From: Methylothermaceae bacteria B42
Lineage (GTDB): Bacteria > Pseudomonadota > Gammaproteobacteria > Methylococcales > Methylothermaceae
Length of the DNA: 64,000 nucleotides
Assembly: GCA_001566965.1 (NCBI GenBank)
Contig: LSNW01000002.1
Coordinates: forward strand, 1-64,000
Direction of reading: 5' to 3'
A program made the position numbers and the translations under genes. Each line of letters starts with the position of its first letter. Position 1 is the first letter of the stretch. This document shows, one piece after another, positions 54,931-63,269 of this stretch. The notes beneath the pieces are model-generated. The model was not told where the DNA came from, made no database searches, and saw nothing but the letters and a program-made list of their open reading frames with translations.

Positions 54931-55635
54931 TCATGCTAGAGGTTTTAAAGGTTTACGGCTGCGCACCAATTGGTAACCGGGCCGCAGCAGATAATAAACC
55001 GGTACCGAAAGCATATGAACCAGGCGAGTGAAAGGAAACACCAGAAACAAGGTTAATCCCAAGAATATGTGCAGTTTGAAAATAGAAGCGGCATCTGCCA
55101 CGTAAGTCCAGGCCTGGGAATCGAAGGTAAAAATACCCAGCGCCCAAGCCATGAACTTGACCATTTCGCCGCCATCCAGGTGACCCAAGGAGACAGGGAT
55201 GGTCAAAAGCCCCAGGGTCAGTTGCACGGTCAGGAGAATCAAAATGGCTAAATCCGCAAAGCTGGTGGTGGCACGGATACGGGAATCCGTCAGGCGGCGA
55301 TGCAGCAAAATTACCGCGCCGGCCAGGGAAATGACACCGGCGATGCCGCCGACCACAATGGCCATGATCTGTTTGGTGCCCGCCTCGATGCCAATCCAGT
55401 GAAATACCTGAATCGGGGTGAGCATGCCTATTAAATGACCGAAAAATACAATCAGCACTCCGATATGGAAAAGAATCGAGCCTAGAATCAACTGCTTGCG
55501 CCGCAGTAATTGGCTGGAGCCGGCCCGCCAACTGTACGGGGCGCATTCATAGCGCAGAATGGAGCCGATGATGAGAACGCTCAGGGCAACATAGGGATAA
55601 ACTCCCAGTAATAAATAATTAAACCATGTACTCAT
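54931..55635 (-). CDS. narI: Respiratory nitrate reductase gamma subunit (cytochrome b)
   Basis: NarI oxidises quinol and passes electrons through two b hemes to NarH. The 234-residue protein has five membrane helices with four His in the usual helices, for example Phe-His-Ile-Gly-Val-Leu and His-Leu-Ile-Gly, and later Lys-Leu-His-Ile-Phe-Leu-Gly and Arg-Leu-Val-His. The start overlaps the narJ stop (ATGA). Confidence 0.95.
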   Translation of the reverse strand: MSTWFNYLLLGVYPYVALSVLIIGSILRYECAPYSWRAGSSQLLRRKQLILGSILFHIGVLIVFFGHLIGMLTPIQVFHWIGIEAGTKQIMAIVVGGIAGVISLAGAVILLHRRLTDSRIRATTSFADLAILILLTVQLTLGLLTIPVSLGHLDGGEMVKFMAWALGIFTFDSQAWTYVADAASIFKLHIFLGLTLFLVFPFTRLVHMLSVPVYYLLRPGYQLVRSRKPLKPLA

Positions 55636-56312
55636 GATGCACCTTTGATTGTCGGTTTATTGAGGCGGTGACGGTCAATGACAATGGGTTGTTCGGCCAG
55701 ACTTACCTGATGACACTCAGGGCCAAAGGTTACCGGCGCTTCTTCCCATTGTTGGTCAAGCATCTCGGGGGCCGCATCAGGCAGTTCCCGCAGGGCCGAC
55801 ACGGCTTCGGGACTGACTTCGGCTTGTGATAGAGTCAATAGTGCGGAAATCACTGCCGCATAGTGACTTTCACGTTCTTCCAATCGTTGCTGTAGCGCCG
55901 CCAGGATGTGTGCGGTTTCCCCCAGTAATGATCGGGCTTCGGGCAGTGGTAACGTAGCGAGGAACTCCAGAAACAAGGGTAGATAGTCCGGTAGCTCGCT
56001 GGTATCGATTTCCAGCCCATGTTTTTGATAAAGCTGGAGTAGATCCACCATCGCCTGCCCACGGTCACGGCTGTCGCCGTGGACGTGTTCAAAAAGATAT
56101 AACGACAAACGCGGCGTGCGGTCGAATAAATCCACATAGCGGGCCTGGAGTGTCAGAAGATCGTCCTCGGCCAATTGCCTAAGTAGCGGTCCCAGGCTTT
56201 CCTGAGCTACCAGTTCTTCGTTGGCAAGCACTTGGCGAATATCGCCGACGCTTTGTTGGAGTTCGGTGCTCGGATAGTGCAACAAGACCGATAAAGCCTG
56301 AAGGGTTTTCAT
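55632..56312 (-). CDS. narJ: Nitrate reductase assembly chaperone NarJ
   Basis: NarJ is a cytoplasmic chaperone that helps insert the Mo cofactor into NarG and is not part of the mature enzyme. The 226-residue all-helical protein has the family region Tyr-Val-Asp-Leu-Phe-Asp-Arg-Thr-Pro-Arg-Leu-Ser-Leu-Tyr-Leu-Phe-Glu-His and Asp-Tyr-Leu-Pro-Leu-Phe-Leu-Glu-Phe. It follows narH by 37 bases, part of a repeat junction. Confidence 0.95.
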   Translation of the reverse strand: MKTLQALSVLLHYPSTELQQSVGDIRQVLANEELVAQESLGPLLRQLAEDDLLTLQARYVDLFDRTPRLSLYLFEHVHGDSRDRGQAMVDLLQLYQKHGLEIDTSELPDYLPLFLEFLATLPLPEARSLLGETAHILAALQQRLEERESHYAAVISALLTLSQAEVSPEAVSALRELPDAAPEMLDQQWEEAPVTFGPECHQVSLAEQPIVIDRHRLNKPTIKGAS

Positions 56313-56349
56313 TGGATTTTCCTCAATTCACTGCAGAGAAAATTCTTGC

Positions 56350-57852
56350 TCATAACTCTGCGTCCTCCGCGCCTCTGCGGTGAGTTTTCCCTGCCTCAAA
56401 TAAGCCGCAACCGCCAAATGAGAAGCCACAGGCATTCTTGAGTTCATAGGCATCCTCCACCTGTTCCCGGTGGGTGGAGGGGATGACGAAGCGGTCTTCG
56501 TAGTTGGCGATGGCCATGACCTGATACATCTCCTCAATTTGAGCGACACTCAAGTCTACCTGCCGGGCAACGGCTTCGTTGGTAACGCCATCGACAGTTC
56601 GGCTACGCATGAAGGAACGCAGCGCCAGCATCCGCTCCAAAGCCTGAACGATGGGTGCCTCTTTGCCGGCGGTGAGCAGGTTGGCCAGGTATTGCACCGG
56701 GATACGCAGATCTTCCACCTTGGGAATTTCGCCATCGGCGCCAATCAAACCCAGTCCCTTGGCAGTGCCTTGCACCGGGGATAGCGGTGGCACATACCAG
56801 ACCATGGGGAGGGTGCGGTATTCGGGATGAAGTGGAAAGGCCACTTTCCATTCCATAGCCATTTTATAGACCGGCGAGTTTTGCGCCGCGGCTAGCCATT
56901 TTTCCGGGATGCCTTGTTCGCGGGCGGCGGCAATGACTTCCGGATCATTGGGATCGAGGAAGACATCGAGCTGGGCCTGATACAGATCCTGTTCGTCCGC
57001 CACGGAAGCGGCTTCATCGATGCGGTCCGCGTCGTACAGCAGCACGCCCAGGTAGCGGATGCGGCCGACGCAGGTTTCAGAACAAATGGTCGGCTCGCCC
57101 GCCTCGATGCGTGGAAAACAAAACACGCATTTTTCCGACTTGCCGCTCTTCCAGTTGAAATAGATTTTCTTGTAGGGGCAACCGGAGATACACAGGCGCC
57201 AGCCACGGCAGCGGTCCTGATCGATGAGGACGATGCCGTCTTCCTCGCGCTTGTAGATGGCCCCTGACGGACACGAAGCCACGCAAGTTGGGTTGAGACA
57301 GTGTTCGCACAGGCGCGGCAGATACATCATAAAGGTGTTTTCATAAGCCGCCAGGATACCCTTTTCCACCCCCTCGAAATTCGCATCTTGACTGCGCTGT
57401 TCGAAAGCGCCTCCGGCATCGTCCTCCCAGTTGGGGCCCCATTCGATTTTCTCCATTTTCTCGCCGGTGATTTTCGACACCGGCCGGGCGGTGGGGTGTG
57501 CCTTGACATTCTTGGCTTTTTGCAAATGCTCGTAATCGTAGTCGAAAGGTTCATAATAATCGTCGATTTCAGGCATATGGGGATTGGCGAAGATCTTGGC
57601 CAGCAAATGACCCTTGCCCCCCTGCAGCGGCTTAAGCTTGCCCTTCTTTAGATCCCAGCCGCCTTTCCAGCGCCGCTGATTTTCCCAATCTTTCGGATAG
57701 CCGACCCCGGGCTTGCTCTCTACGTTGTTGAACCAGGCATATTCCATGCCCTCGCGGCTGGTCCACACATTCTTGCAGGTGACGGAACAGGTGTGGCAGC
57801 CGATACATTTGTCGAGGTTCAGGACCATGCCGATCTGGGCTCTGATGCGCAT
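56350..57852 (-). CDS. narH: Respiratory nitrate reductase beta subunit
   Basis: NarH carries one [3Fe-4S] and three [4Fe-4S] clusters. The 500-residue protein has Cys16/19/22/26, a second group in Cys-Glu-His-Cys-x4-Cys, and a third with Cys-Arg-Gly-Trp-Arg-Leu-Cys, where Trp replaces Cys as in NarH. A fourth group has Cys-Val-Phe-Cys. The last 11 residues (Thr-His-Arg-Arg-Gly-Ala-Glu-Asp-Ala-Glu-Leu) are encoded by a dispersed repeat, so the native stop was probably lost. Confidence 0.95.
   Translation of the reverse strand: MRIRAQIGMVLNLDKCIGCHTCSVTCKNVWTSREGMEYAWFNNVESKPGVGYPKDWENQRRWKGGWDLKKGKLKPLQGGKGHLLAKIFANPHMPEIDDYYEPFDYDYEHLQKAKNVKAHPTARPVSKITGEKMEKIEWGPNWEDDAGGAFEQRSQDANFEGVEKGILAAYENTFMMYLPRLCEHCLNPTCVASCPSGAIYKREEDGIVLIDQDRCRGWRLCISGCPYKKIYFNWKSGKSEKCVFCFPRIEAGEPTICSETCVGRIRYLGVLLYDADRIDEAASVADEQDLYQAQLDVFLDPNDPEVIAAAREQGIPEKWLAAAQNSPVYKMAMEWKVAFPLHPEYRTLPMVWYVPPLSPVQGTAKGLGLIGADGEIPKVEDLRIPVQYLANLLTAGKEAPIVQALERMLALRSFMRSRTVDGVTNEAVARQVDLSVAQIEEMYQVMAIANYEDRFVIPSTHREQVEDAYELKNACGFSFGGCGLFEAGKTHRRGAEDAEL
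56356..56382 (-). repeat. Dispersed 27-base repeat, copy at the narH end
   Basis: CACCGCAGAGGCGCGGAGG followed by ACGCAGAG (minus strand) matches 24 of 27 positions at 61611-61637 in the opposite orientation. It codes for the extra C-terminal residues of NarH. Confidence 0.8.
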
Positions 57853-57855
57853 TGT

Positions 57856-60800
57856 TTATTCCTCCATCCAGTCGGCTTCGGTCTTGCGGACGATGACGAA
57901 CTCATCGCGATTGGAACCGACCGTGCCATAGTAGTTGAATCCATAGGACAGCTGGGCGTAGCCGCCAATCATGTGGGTGGGCTTGACCACCGCGCGGGTG
58001 ACCGAGTTATGGATGCCGCCACGAAAACCGGTGACTTTCGAGCCCGGCGTGTTAATGATCTTCTCCTGAGCGTGATACATATATAAAGTACCCGGCCTGA
58101 TCCGTTGAGACACCACCGCCCGCGCCACCAGCGCGCCGTTGGCATTAAATACCTCGACCCAGTCATTGTCGGCAATGCCGCCCTTCTCGGCATCTTGCTC
58201 GTTGAGCCAGACAATGGGCCCGCCGCGAGCCAGGGTGAGCATGATGAGATTGTCGGTGTAGGTGGAGTGAATGCCCCATTTCTGGTGCGGGGTGATGAAG
58301 TTGAGCACCAGATGCCCGTCCTTGCCGCGCGCTTCCAGCATGGGCTGAATCGTCTTGGTGTCAATGGGCGGCTTGTAGACGCACAGCGCCTCGCCGAAGG
58401 CCCGCATCCACAGGTGATCCTGATAGAGCTGCTGGCGGCCCGACAGGGTGCGCCAGGGAATCAGCTCGTGGACGTTGGTATAGCCGGCGTTGTAGCAGAC
58501 TTCCTCCGAATCGATGCCCGACCACACCGGAGAGGTGATGATCTTGCGCGGCTGGGCCACCAGATCCCGGAAGCGTATCTTTTCCTCCTCCCGCGGCCTG
58601 GCCAGATGGGTGTGGTCGCGGCCGGTGACTTGCGACAGCTTGGACCAGGCCTTCACCGCCACGTGTCCATTAGTCTCCGGCGCCAAGGTCAGAATCATCT
58701 CGGCGGCGTCGATGTCGGAATCTATTTTTGGCCGCCCTTCGCCGTCGGCGCCGTTAAGCTGGCGCAGGAATTCGATTTCTTCCTGGGTCTCCCAAGCGAT
58801 GCCCTTGCAGGCATTACCCGCTTTTTCCATCAAGGGGCCAATGGCAGTAAAGCGCTGGTAGACGCTGGGATAGTCCCGTTCCACTACCACAACGCCGGGC
58901 ATGGTTTTACCAGGGATGGGGTCACATTCACCTTGCTTCCAGTCCCTCACCTCCGCCTGGGCCAATTCTCCCGGACTGTCGTGCAGTTGGGGTACCAGCA
59001 CCACATCTTTTTCCACACCCAGCCCTGCTTCCGGCGCCAGTTCGGAAAACTTTTTCGCCAACCCCTTATAAATCTCCCAGTCGCTGCGCGATTCGAACAC
59101 CGGATCCACCGCCGCGGTCAGTGGATGGATAAAGGGATGCATGTCGGAGGTGTTGAGGTCGTGCTTCTCGTACCAACTGGCGGTGGGTAGGACGATATCG
59201 GAATAGACGCAGGTGGTGGACATGCGGAAGTCCAGAGTTACCAAAAGATCCAGCTTGCCTGCCGGGGCCTGGTCGTGCCAGACCACTTCCTTGGGCTTTT
59301 TGGCGGTGACCATCTCGTCGCGCATGCCACCCAGTTCCTCACCCTTGACCCCGTGGTGGGTACCGAGCAGATGACGGAGAAAATACTCGTGGCCTTTGCT
59401 CGATGAGCCCAGCAGGTTGGAGCGCCACACGAATAAGTTACGGGGCCAGTTGTCAGGGTGGTCGGGATCTTCCCAGGCCAGCTTCAATTCATTGGCTTTC
59501 AGCTTGCCAGCGACAAATTCCCCGGCTGCCTGGCCGCTTTCAGCAGCGGCCGCTCCCACTTCCAATGGATTAGCCTGTAATTGCGGCGCCGAAGGTAGCC
59601 AGCCCATGCGTACCGCCTTGAGGTTGTAGTCCACCAGGGCCAGATCCTGCCAATCACCCTTGGGAGCGGTGGGCGAGAGGATTTCGGAAGCAGCCAGGGT
59701 TTCGTAGCGCCACTGGTTGGTGTGCAGATACCAGAAGCTGGTGCTATTCTGGTGCCGGGGCGGGCGGCCCCAGTCGAGGGCGAAGGCCAAGGGCAGCCAA
59801 CCCGGCTGGGGACGCAGCTTTTCTTGCCCCACGTAATGAGACCAGCCACCACCTTCCTGACCGATGCAGCCGCACAGCACCAGCAGGTTGATGATGGCGC
59901 GGTAGTGCATGTCCATGTGGTACCAGTGATTGATCCCGGCCCCCAGGATCACCATGGACTTGCCGTGGGTCTTCTCGGCGTTGGCGGCAAAGGCGCGGGC
60001 GACGGCGATGATGCGGTCGCGCGGCACCCCGGTAATTTTTTCCGCCCAAGCCGGGGTATAAGGTTCCAGGTCATCATAAGATTGGGCGACATGTTCACCG
60101 CCCAAACCTTGATCGAGCCCGTGATTGGCCACCATCAAATCAAATACCGTGGCCACCAGGGCTTCCTCGCCATCCTTGAGGAGGACCCTCTTCACTGGCA
60201 CCTTGTGGTGGAGGATCGCCCCCCCCCCATCCCCCCCCCCGCCGGGGGGAGGGTTAGGGAGAGGGGGACCGAAATAAGGCAAGGCCACTTCAACCACATC
60301 ATCGTGTTGTCTAAGGCTGCTCAGGCGAAGCTTGGCCGGATTGCCAGCGCTATCCTTTTCTTCCAGATTCCACTTGCCGTTCTCCCCCCAGCGGAAACCA
60401 ATGGCGCCGCGGGGGACGATGATCTCACCGCTACCGTCGTCGATGGCGACGGTTTTCCACTCGGGATTGTTTTCCTCTCCCAGATTACCGTCGAAGTCAC
60501 TGCAGCGCAGTTGCCTGTCCGGCACCAACTGACCGTCTTGCTCTACCAGCTTGACCAACATGGGCAGGTCGGTGTACTGGCGGGCATAGCCTTGGAAATA
60601 TTCAGCCTGGCGGTCGAGATAGAATTCCTTGAAAATCACATGGGCCATTGCCAGCCCCAAAGCGGCGTCGGTGCCTTGTTTGGGATTGAGCCAGACATCG
60701 GCAAACTTGGCCGCTTCGTTATAGTCTGGGCTGACCACCGCCACCTGGGTGCCACGATAACGGGCCTCGGTCATGAAATGGGCGTCCGGGGTGCGGGTCT

Positions 60801-61584
60801 GGGGCACGTTGGAACCCCACATCATCAGGAACGAAGCGTTATACCAGTCAGCGCTTTCCGGTACGTCGGTCTGTTCCCCCCAGGTTTGGGGAGAGGCTGG
60901 CGGCAGATCACAGTACCAGTCATAAAACGACAGACAGACACCGCCCAGCAGAGACAGATAACGGGTACCGGCGGCGTAGGAAACCATCGACATCGCCGGA
61001 ATCGGCGAGAAACCGGCAACACGGTCGGGACCGTATTTCTTCACCGTGTAGGCGTTGGCGGCGGCAATGAGTTCGTTGACCTCTTCCCAACCGGCACGGA
61101 CGAACCCCCCATGGCCACGCTTGGAAGTATAAGAACTGCGCTTGCCAGAATCCTCGACAATGCTGGCCCAGGCTTCCACCGGGTTCTTGTCCTTTCTCGC
61201 CGTCTGCCACAGCTCCAGCAGTTGGGCCCGGATCAGCGGATATTTGACCCGCTGGGCCGAGTACAGATACCAACTGTAACTGGCGCCCCGGGGACAGCCG
61301 CGGGGTTCGTGATTGGGCAGTTCAGGGCGGGTTCGGGGATAGTCGGTCTGCTGGGTTTCCCAGGTGACGATGCCGCCCTTGACGTAAATCTTCCACGAAC
61401 ACGAGCCGGTACAGTTGACCCCGTGGGTGGAACGAACGATTTTATCGTGGGCCCAACGCTTGCGGTAACCCTCTTCCCAGTCTCGGGACTCGTCGGTGGT
61501 GACGCCGTGGCCGTGGGCGAAGGATTCGAATCGGCCTTTTTTGGCCTTGACAAAAAAATTGAGGCGGTCAAGCAGTCGGCTCAT
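57856..61584 (-). CDS. narG: Respiratory nitrate reductase alpha subunit (catalytic)
   Basis: NarG reduces nitrate to nitrite at a Mo-bis-MGD centre. The 1242-residue protein has the N-terminal [4Fe-4S] ligands His54, Cys58, Cys62 and Cys97 (His-Gly-Val-Asn-Cys-Thr-Gly-Ser-Cys). There is no twin-arginine signal, as in cytoplasm-facing NarG. Residues about 437-456 are an unusual Pro/Gly-rich insertion (Pro-Leu-Pro-Asn-Pro-Pro-Pro then Gly-rich), encoded by a C/G-rich repeat, in a region that varies between NarG proteins. The frame stays open. It lies after narK with a repeat in the gap. Confidence 0.97.
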   Translation of the reverse strand: MSRLLDRLNFFVKAKKGRFESFAHGHGVTTDESRDWEEGYRKRWAHDKIVRSTHGVNCTGSCSWKIYVKGGIVTWETQQTDYPRTRPELPNHEPRGCPRGASYSWYLYSAQRVKYPLIRAQLLELWQTARKDKNPVEAWASIVEDSGKRSSYTSKRGHGGFVRAGWEEVNELIAAANAYTVKKYGPDRVAGFSPIPAMSMVSYAAGTRYLSLLGGVCLSFYDWYCDLPPASPQTWGEQTDVPESADWYNASFLMMWGSNVPQTRTPDAHFMTEARYRGTQVAVVSPDYNEAAKFADVWLNPKQGTDAALGLAMAHVIFKEFYLDRQAEYFQGYARQYTDLPMLVKLVEQDGQLVPDRQLRCSDFDGNLGEENNPEWKTVAIDDGSGEIIVPRGAIGFRWGENGKWNLEEKDSAGNPAKLRLSSLRQHDDVVEVALPYFGPPLPNPPPGGGGDGGGAILHHKVPVKRVLLKDGEEALVATVFDLMVANHGLDQGLGGEHVAQSYDDLEPYTPAWAEKITGVPRDRIIAVARAFAANAEKTHGKSMVILGAGINHWYHMDMHYRAIINLLVLCGCIGQEGGGWSHYVGQEKLRPQPGWLPLAFALDWGRPPRHQNSTSFWYLHTNQWRYETLAASEILSPTAPKGDWQDLALVDYNLKAVRMGWLPSAPQLQANPLEVGAAAAESGQAAGEFVAGKLKANELKLAWEDPDHPDNWPRNLFVWRSNLLGSSSKGHEYFLRHLLGTHHGVKGEELGGMRDEMVTAKKPKEVVWHDQAPAGKLDLLVTLDFRMSTTCVYSDIVLPTASWYEKHDLNTSDMHPFIHPLTAAVDPVFESRSDWEIYKGLAKKFSELAPEAGLGVEKDVVLVPQLHDSPGELAQAEVRDWKQGECDPIPGKTMPGVVVVERDYPSVYQRFTAIGPLMEKAGNACKGIAWETQEEIEFLRQLNGADGEGRPKIDSDIDAAEMILTLAPETNGHVAVKAWSKLSQVTGRDHTHLARPREEEKIRFRDLVAQPRKIITSPVWSGIDSEEVCYNAGYTNVHELIPWRTLSGRQQLYQDHLWMRAFGEALCVYKPPIDTKTIQPMLEARGKDGHLVLNFITPHQKWGIHSTYTDNLIMLTLARGGPIVWLNEQDAEKGGIADNDWVEVFNANGALVARAVVSQRIRPGTLYMYHAQEKIINTPGSKVTGFRGGIHNSVTRAVVKPTHMIGGYAQLSYGFNYYGTVGSNRDEFVIVRKTEADWMEE
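60219..60262. repeat. C/G-rich repeat with two 10-base C tracts inside narG
   Basis: C10 (60219-60228), AT, C10 (60231-60240), GCC and G6 are followed by AGGGTTAGGGAGAGGGGG. The second part is like a common intergenic repeat (CCCTCTCCCTAACCCT type) of proteobacterial genomes. It is read in frame as Pro/Gly-rich residues. Confidence 0.75.
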
Positions 61585-61610
61585 GGTTGTTCTCCTGATT
61601 TAATAGGTTT

Positions 61611-61673
61611 CACCGCGGAGACGCGGAGGGCGCAGAGTATGAAAACCATTCTCTGTGCCCCCTGTGGTGCCTG
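61611..61673. repeat. Dispersed repeat, palindromic copy between narK and narG
   Basis: Bases 61611-61637 match the repeat at the narH end. About 13 bases later CTCTGTGCCCCCTGTGGTG (61651-61669) is its imperfect inverse, so this copy is a palindromic unit. It occupies most of the 106-base narK-narG gap. Confidence 0.7.
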
Positions 61674-61690
61674 TGAAAGCATGCATGTGG

Positions 61691-63040
61691 TCAAGGATAC
61701 ATCTGAGGCTGGTCGCCCTTGGGTTCCAGCTTCATATGGTGCAATTCCGCCATCTCCGGCAGTTCTGGCAGTTTCTTCAGTTCTTCCTTCATAGCCGCCA
61801 TTTCCATGCGGCGGATGGCCAGGTGCATCCAGATCAGGGAAATCGACACGATCGTGAACATAAGCATGAAGCAACTGGTCCAAACGTTGATCAGGTCGTT
61901 CATCACCCCGAAGCAAATGGGCAGGACGAAACCGCCGAGGCCGCCGATCATCCCCACCAGACCGCCGACGGCGCCTACGTGGCCAGGATAATAGACTGGG
62001 ATATGCTTGTAGACAGCGGCGGTCCCCAGGGTCATGAACAGCCCCAGCGCCATGGTCATCAAGGTGAACAGCCACAAGGGCATGGCGATGGTGAAACGGA
62101 TCGGCCCCTCGACGCCATGGACGATATAATCGGTGGCCGGGTAGGAGAGGAAGAAGGTGCAGGCCACGCTGCCGATGAAGCAGATATACATGACCCGGCG
62201 CGCGCCCCATTTGTCAGACAACCAACCGCCGACAGCGCGCAGCAGGCTGGTGAAAGAATAGGCCGAGGCCAGCATACCGGCGGTCTTCAGATCCAACCCA
62301 TAAACACCAACATAATACCTGGGTAGCCAGAGGGACAAGGCGACAAATCCCCCAAAGACAAAAAAATAATAGAGAGAAAAACGCCAAACTTGGAGTTTTT
62401 TCAAAGGCTCTAGCTGCAGAAAGGCGGAAGCGGCTTTCTCGCCCCGCTTTTTACGCTCGGCAGTCACCGGATCGTCTTCGGTCAACAGCCAAAACAGAAC
62501 CGCGGTGGCCAATAGCATCAAGGCATATACCCGCGCTGTATTCTCCCAGCCCATGGCCAGCACCAAAAAAGGCGCAAAGAAGTTGGTGCAAGCCGCCCCC
62601 ACATTACCAATGCCGAAAATCCCCAGGGCGGTGCCTTGCCGTTCACGCTCGAACCAGCGCGACACGTAAGCGACCCCGACGGCAAAAGAGCCTCCGGCAA
62701 AGCCGGTGCCCAGAGCGGCCAGCAGAAACATCCAATAGTTTTCCACCGAAGCCAGGAGCCACACCGCCACGGAAGTGCCCAGCATGAGCAAGGTATAAAC
62801 GATCCGTCCCCCGTACTGGTCGGCCCAGATCCCCAGGAAGATACGGCTCAGGGAACCGGTCAACACCGGCGTGGCGATCAACAATCCGAACTGGCTGTCG
62901 CTTAACCCCAGTTTTTCCTTGATCGGCAGGCCGATAATGGAAAAGATGGTCCAGACGGCGAAACACACCGCAAAAGCGAAGGTGTTTATTCCGAGAATGC
63001 GAAACTGTTTTTTGCGGACATCAGAATCCATCTTTTGCAT
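61691..63040 (-). CDS. narK: Nitrate/nitrite transporter NarK
   Basis: The 449-residue MFS protein has 12 membrane helices and both nitrate-family signature motifs: Gly-Ile-Gly-Asn-Val-Gly-Ala-Ala in helix 5 and Gly-Ala-Val-Gly-Gly-Leu-Val-Gly-Met-Ile-Gly-Gly-Leu-Gly-Gly-Phe in helix 11. It imports nitrate for NarG and/or exports nitrite. ATG 63040 has a GGGGGAAG site and is preferred over 63082. It is first in the nar operon, behind an FNR-type promoter. Confidence 0.95.
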   Translation of the reverse strand: MQKMDSDVRKKQFRILGINTFAFAVCFAVWTIFSIIGLPIKEKLGLSDSQFGLLIATPVLTGSLSRIFLGIWADQYGGRIVYTLLMLGTSVAVWLLASVENYWMFLLAALGTGFAGGSFAVGVAYVSRWFERERQGTALGIFGIGNVGAACTNFFAPFLVLAMGWENTARVYALMLLATAVLFWLLTEDDPVTAERKKRGEKAASAFLQLEPLKKLQVWRFSLYYFFVFGGFVALSLWLPRYYVGVYGLDLKTAGMLASAYSFTSLLRAVGGWLSDKWGARRVMYICFIGSVACTFFLSYPATDYIVHGVEGPIRFTIAMPLWLFTLMTMALGLFMTLGTAAVYKHIPVYYPGHVGAVGGLVGMIGGLGGFVLPICFGVMNDLINVWTSCFMLMFTIVSISLIWMHLAIRRMEMAAMKEELKKLPELPEMAELHHMKLEPKGDQPQMYP

Positions 63041-63099
63041 GGCGCTTCCCCCTTCTCCCAGAAGTTTAATGAGTAAATTCAATGTGGCTTTGTGTTCTA

Positions 63100-63105
63100 T
63101 TCTAT
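63100..63105 (-). promoter_or_regulatory. -10 box of the nar operon
   Basis: TAGAAT on the minus strand would place the start point near 63093. The centre of the FNR site is then about 40 bases upstream, the standard class II activator position. Confidence 0.6.
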
Positions 63106-63125
63106 GAATAGATGGCCTCTCTAAT

Positions 63126-63139
63126 TTGATCTAAATCAA
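63126..63139 (-). promoter_or_regulatory. FNR/ANR-type binding site upstream of narK
   Basis: TTGAT-CTAA-ATCAA is a perfect match to the FNR/ANR consensus TTGAT-N4-ATCAA. Its position next to a good -10 box predicts activation of narKGHJI under low oxygen. It could also act on the divergent decarboxylase gene. Confidence 0.85.
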
Positions 63140-63269
63140 ATATTGTTTTGATAACCAATGAAATGAATTGTCAATTTGGAATAAACAATATTACCATTAC
63201 GAGTTTATGGTTTTTGGTTGTAAATGGTCGGTATTCCGAACTTATTTTCCAGCCTGTGGTCTTTAAAAC

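Noticed and set aside
59722-61794. 690-residue open frame opposite narG
   Set aside because: It is the antisense of a clear, conserved narG in a GC-rich gene; long shadow frames are expected there, and the translation has no domain.
63228-63239. Palindrome TCGG-TATT-CCGA upstream of the decarboxylase gene as an operator
   Set aside because: Only four bases per arm and no known regulator consensus; it may occur by chance.
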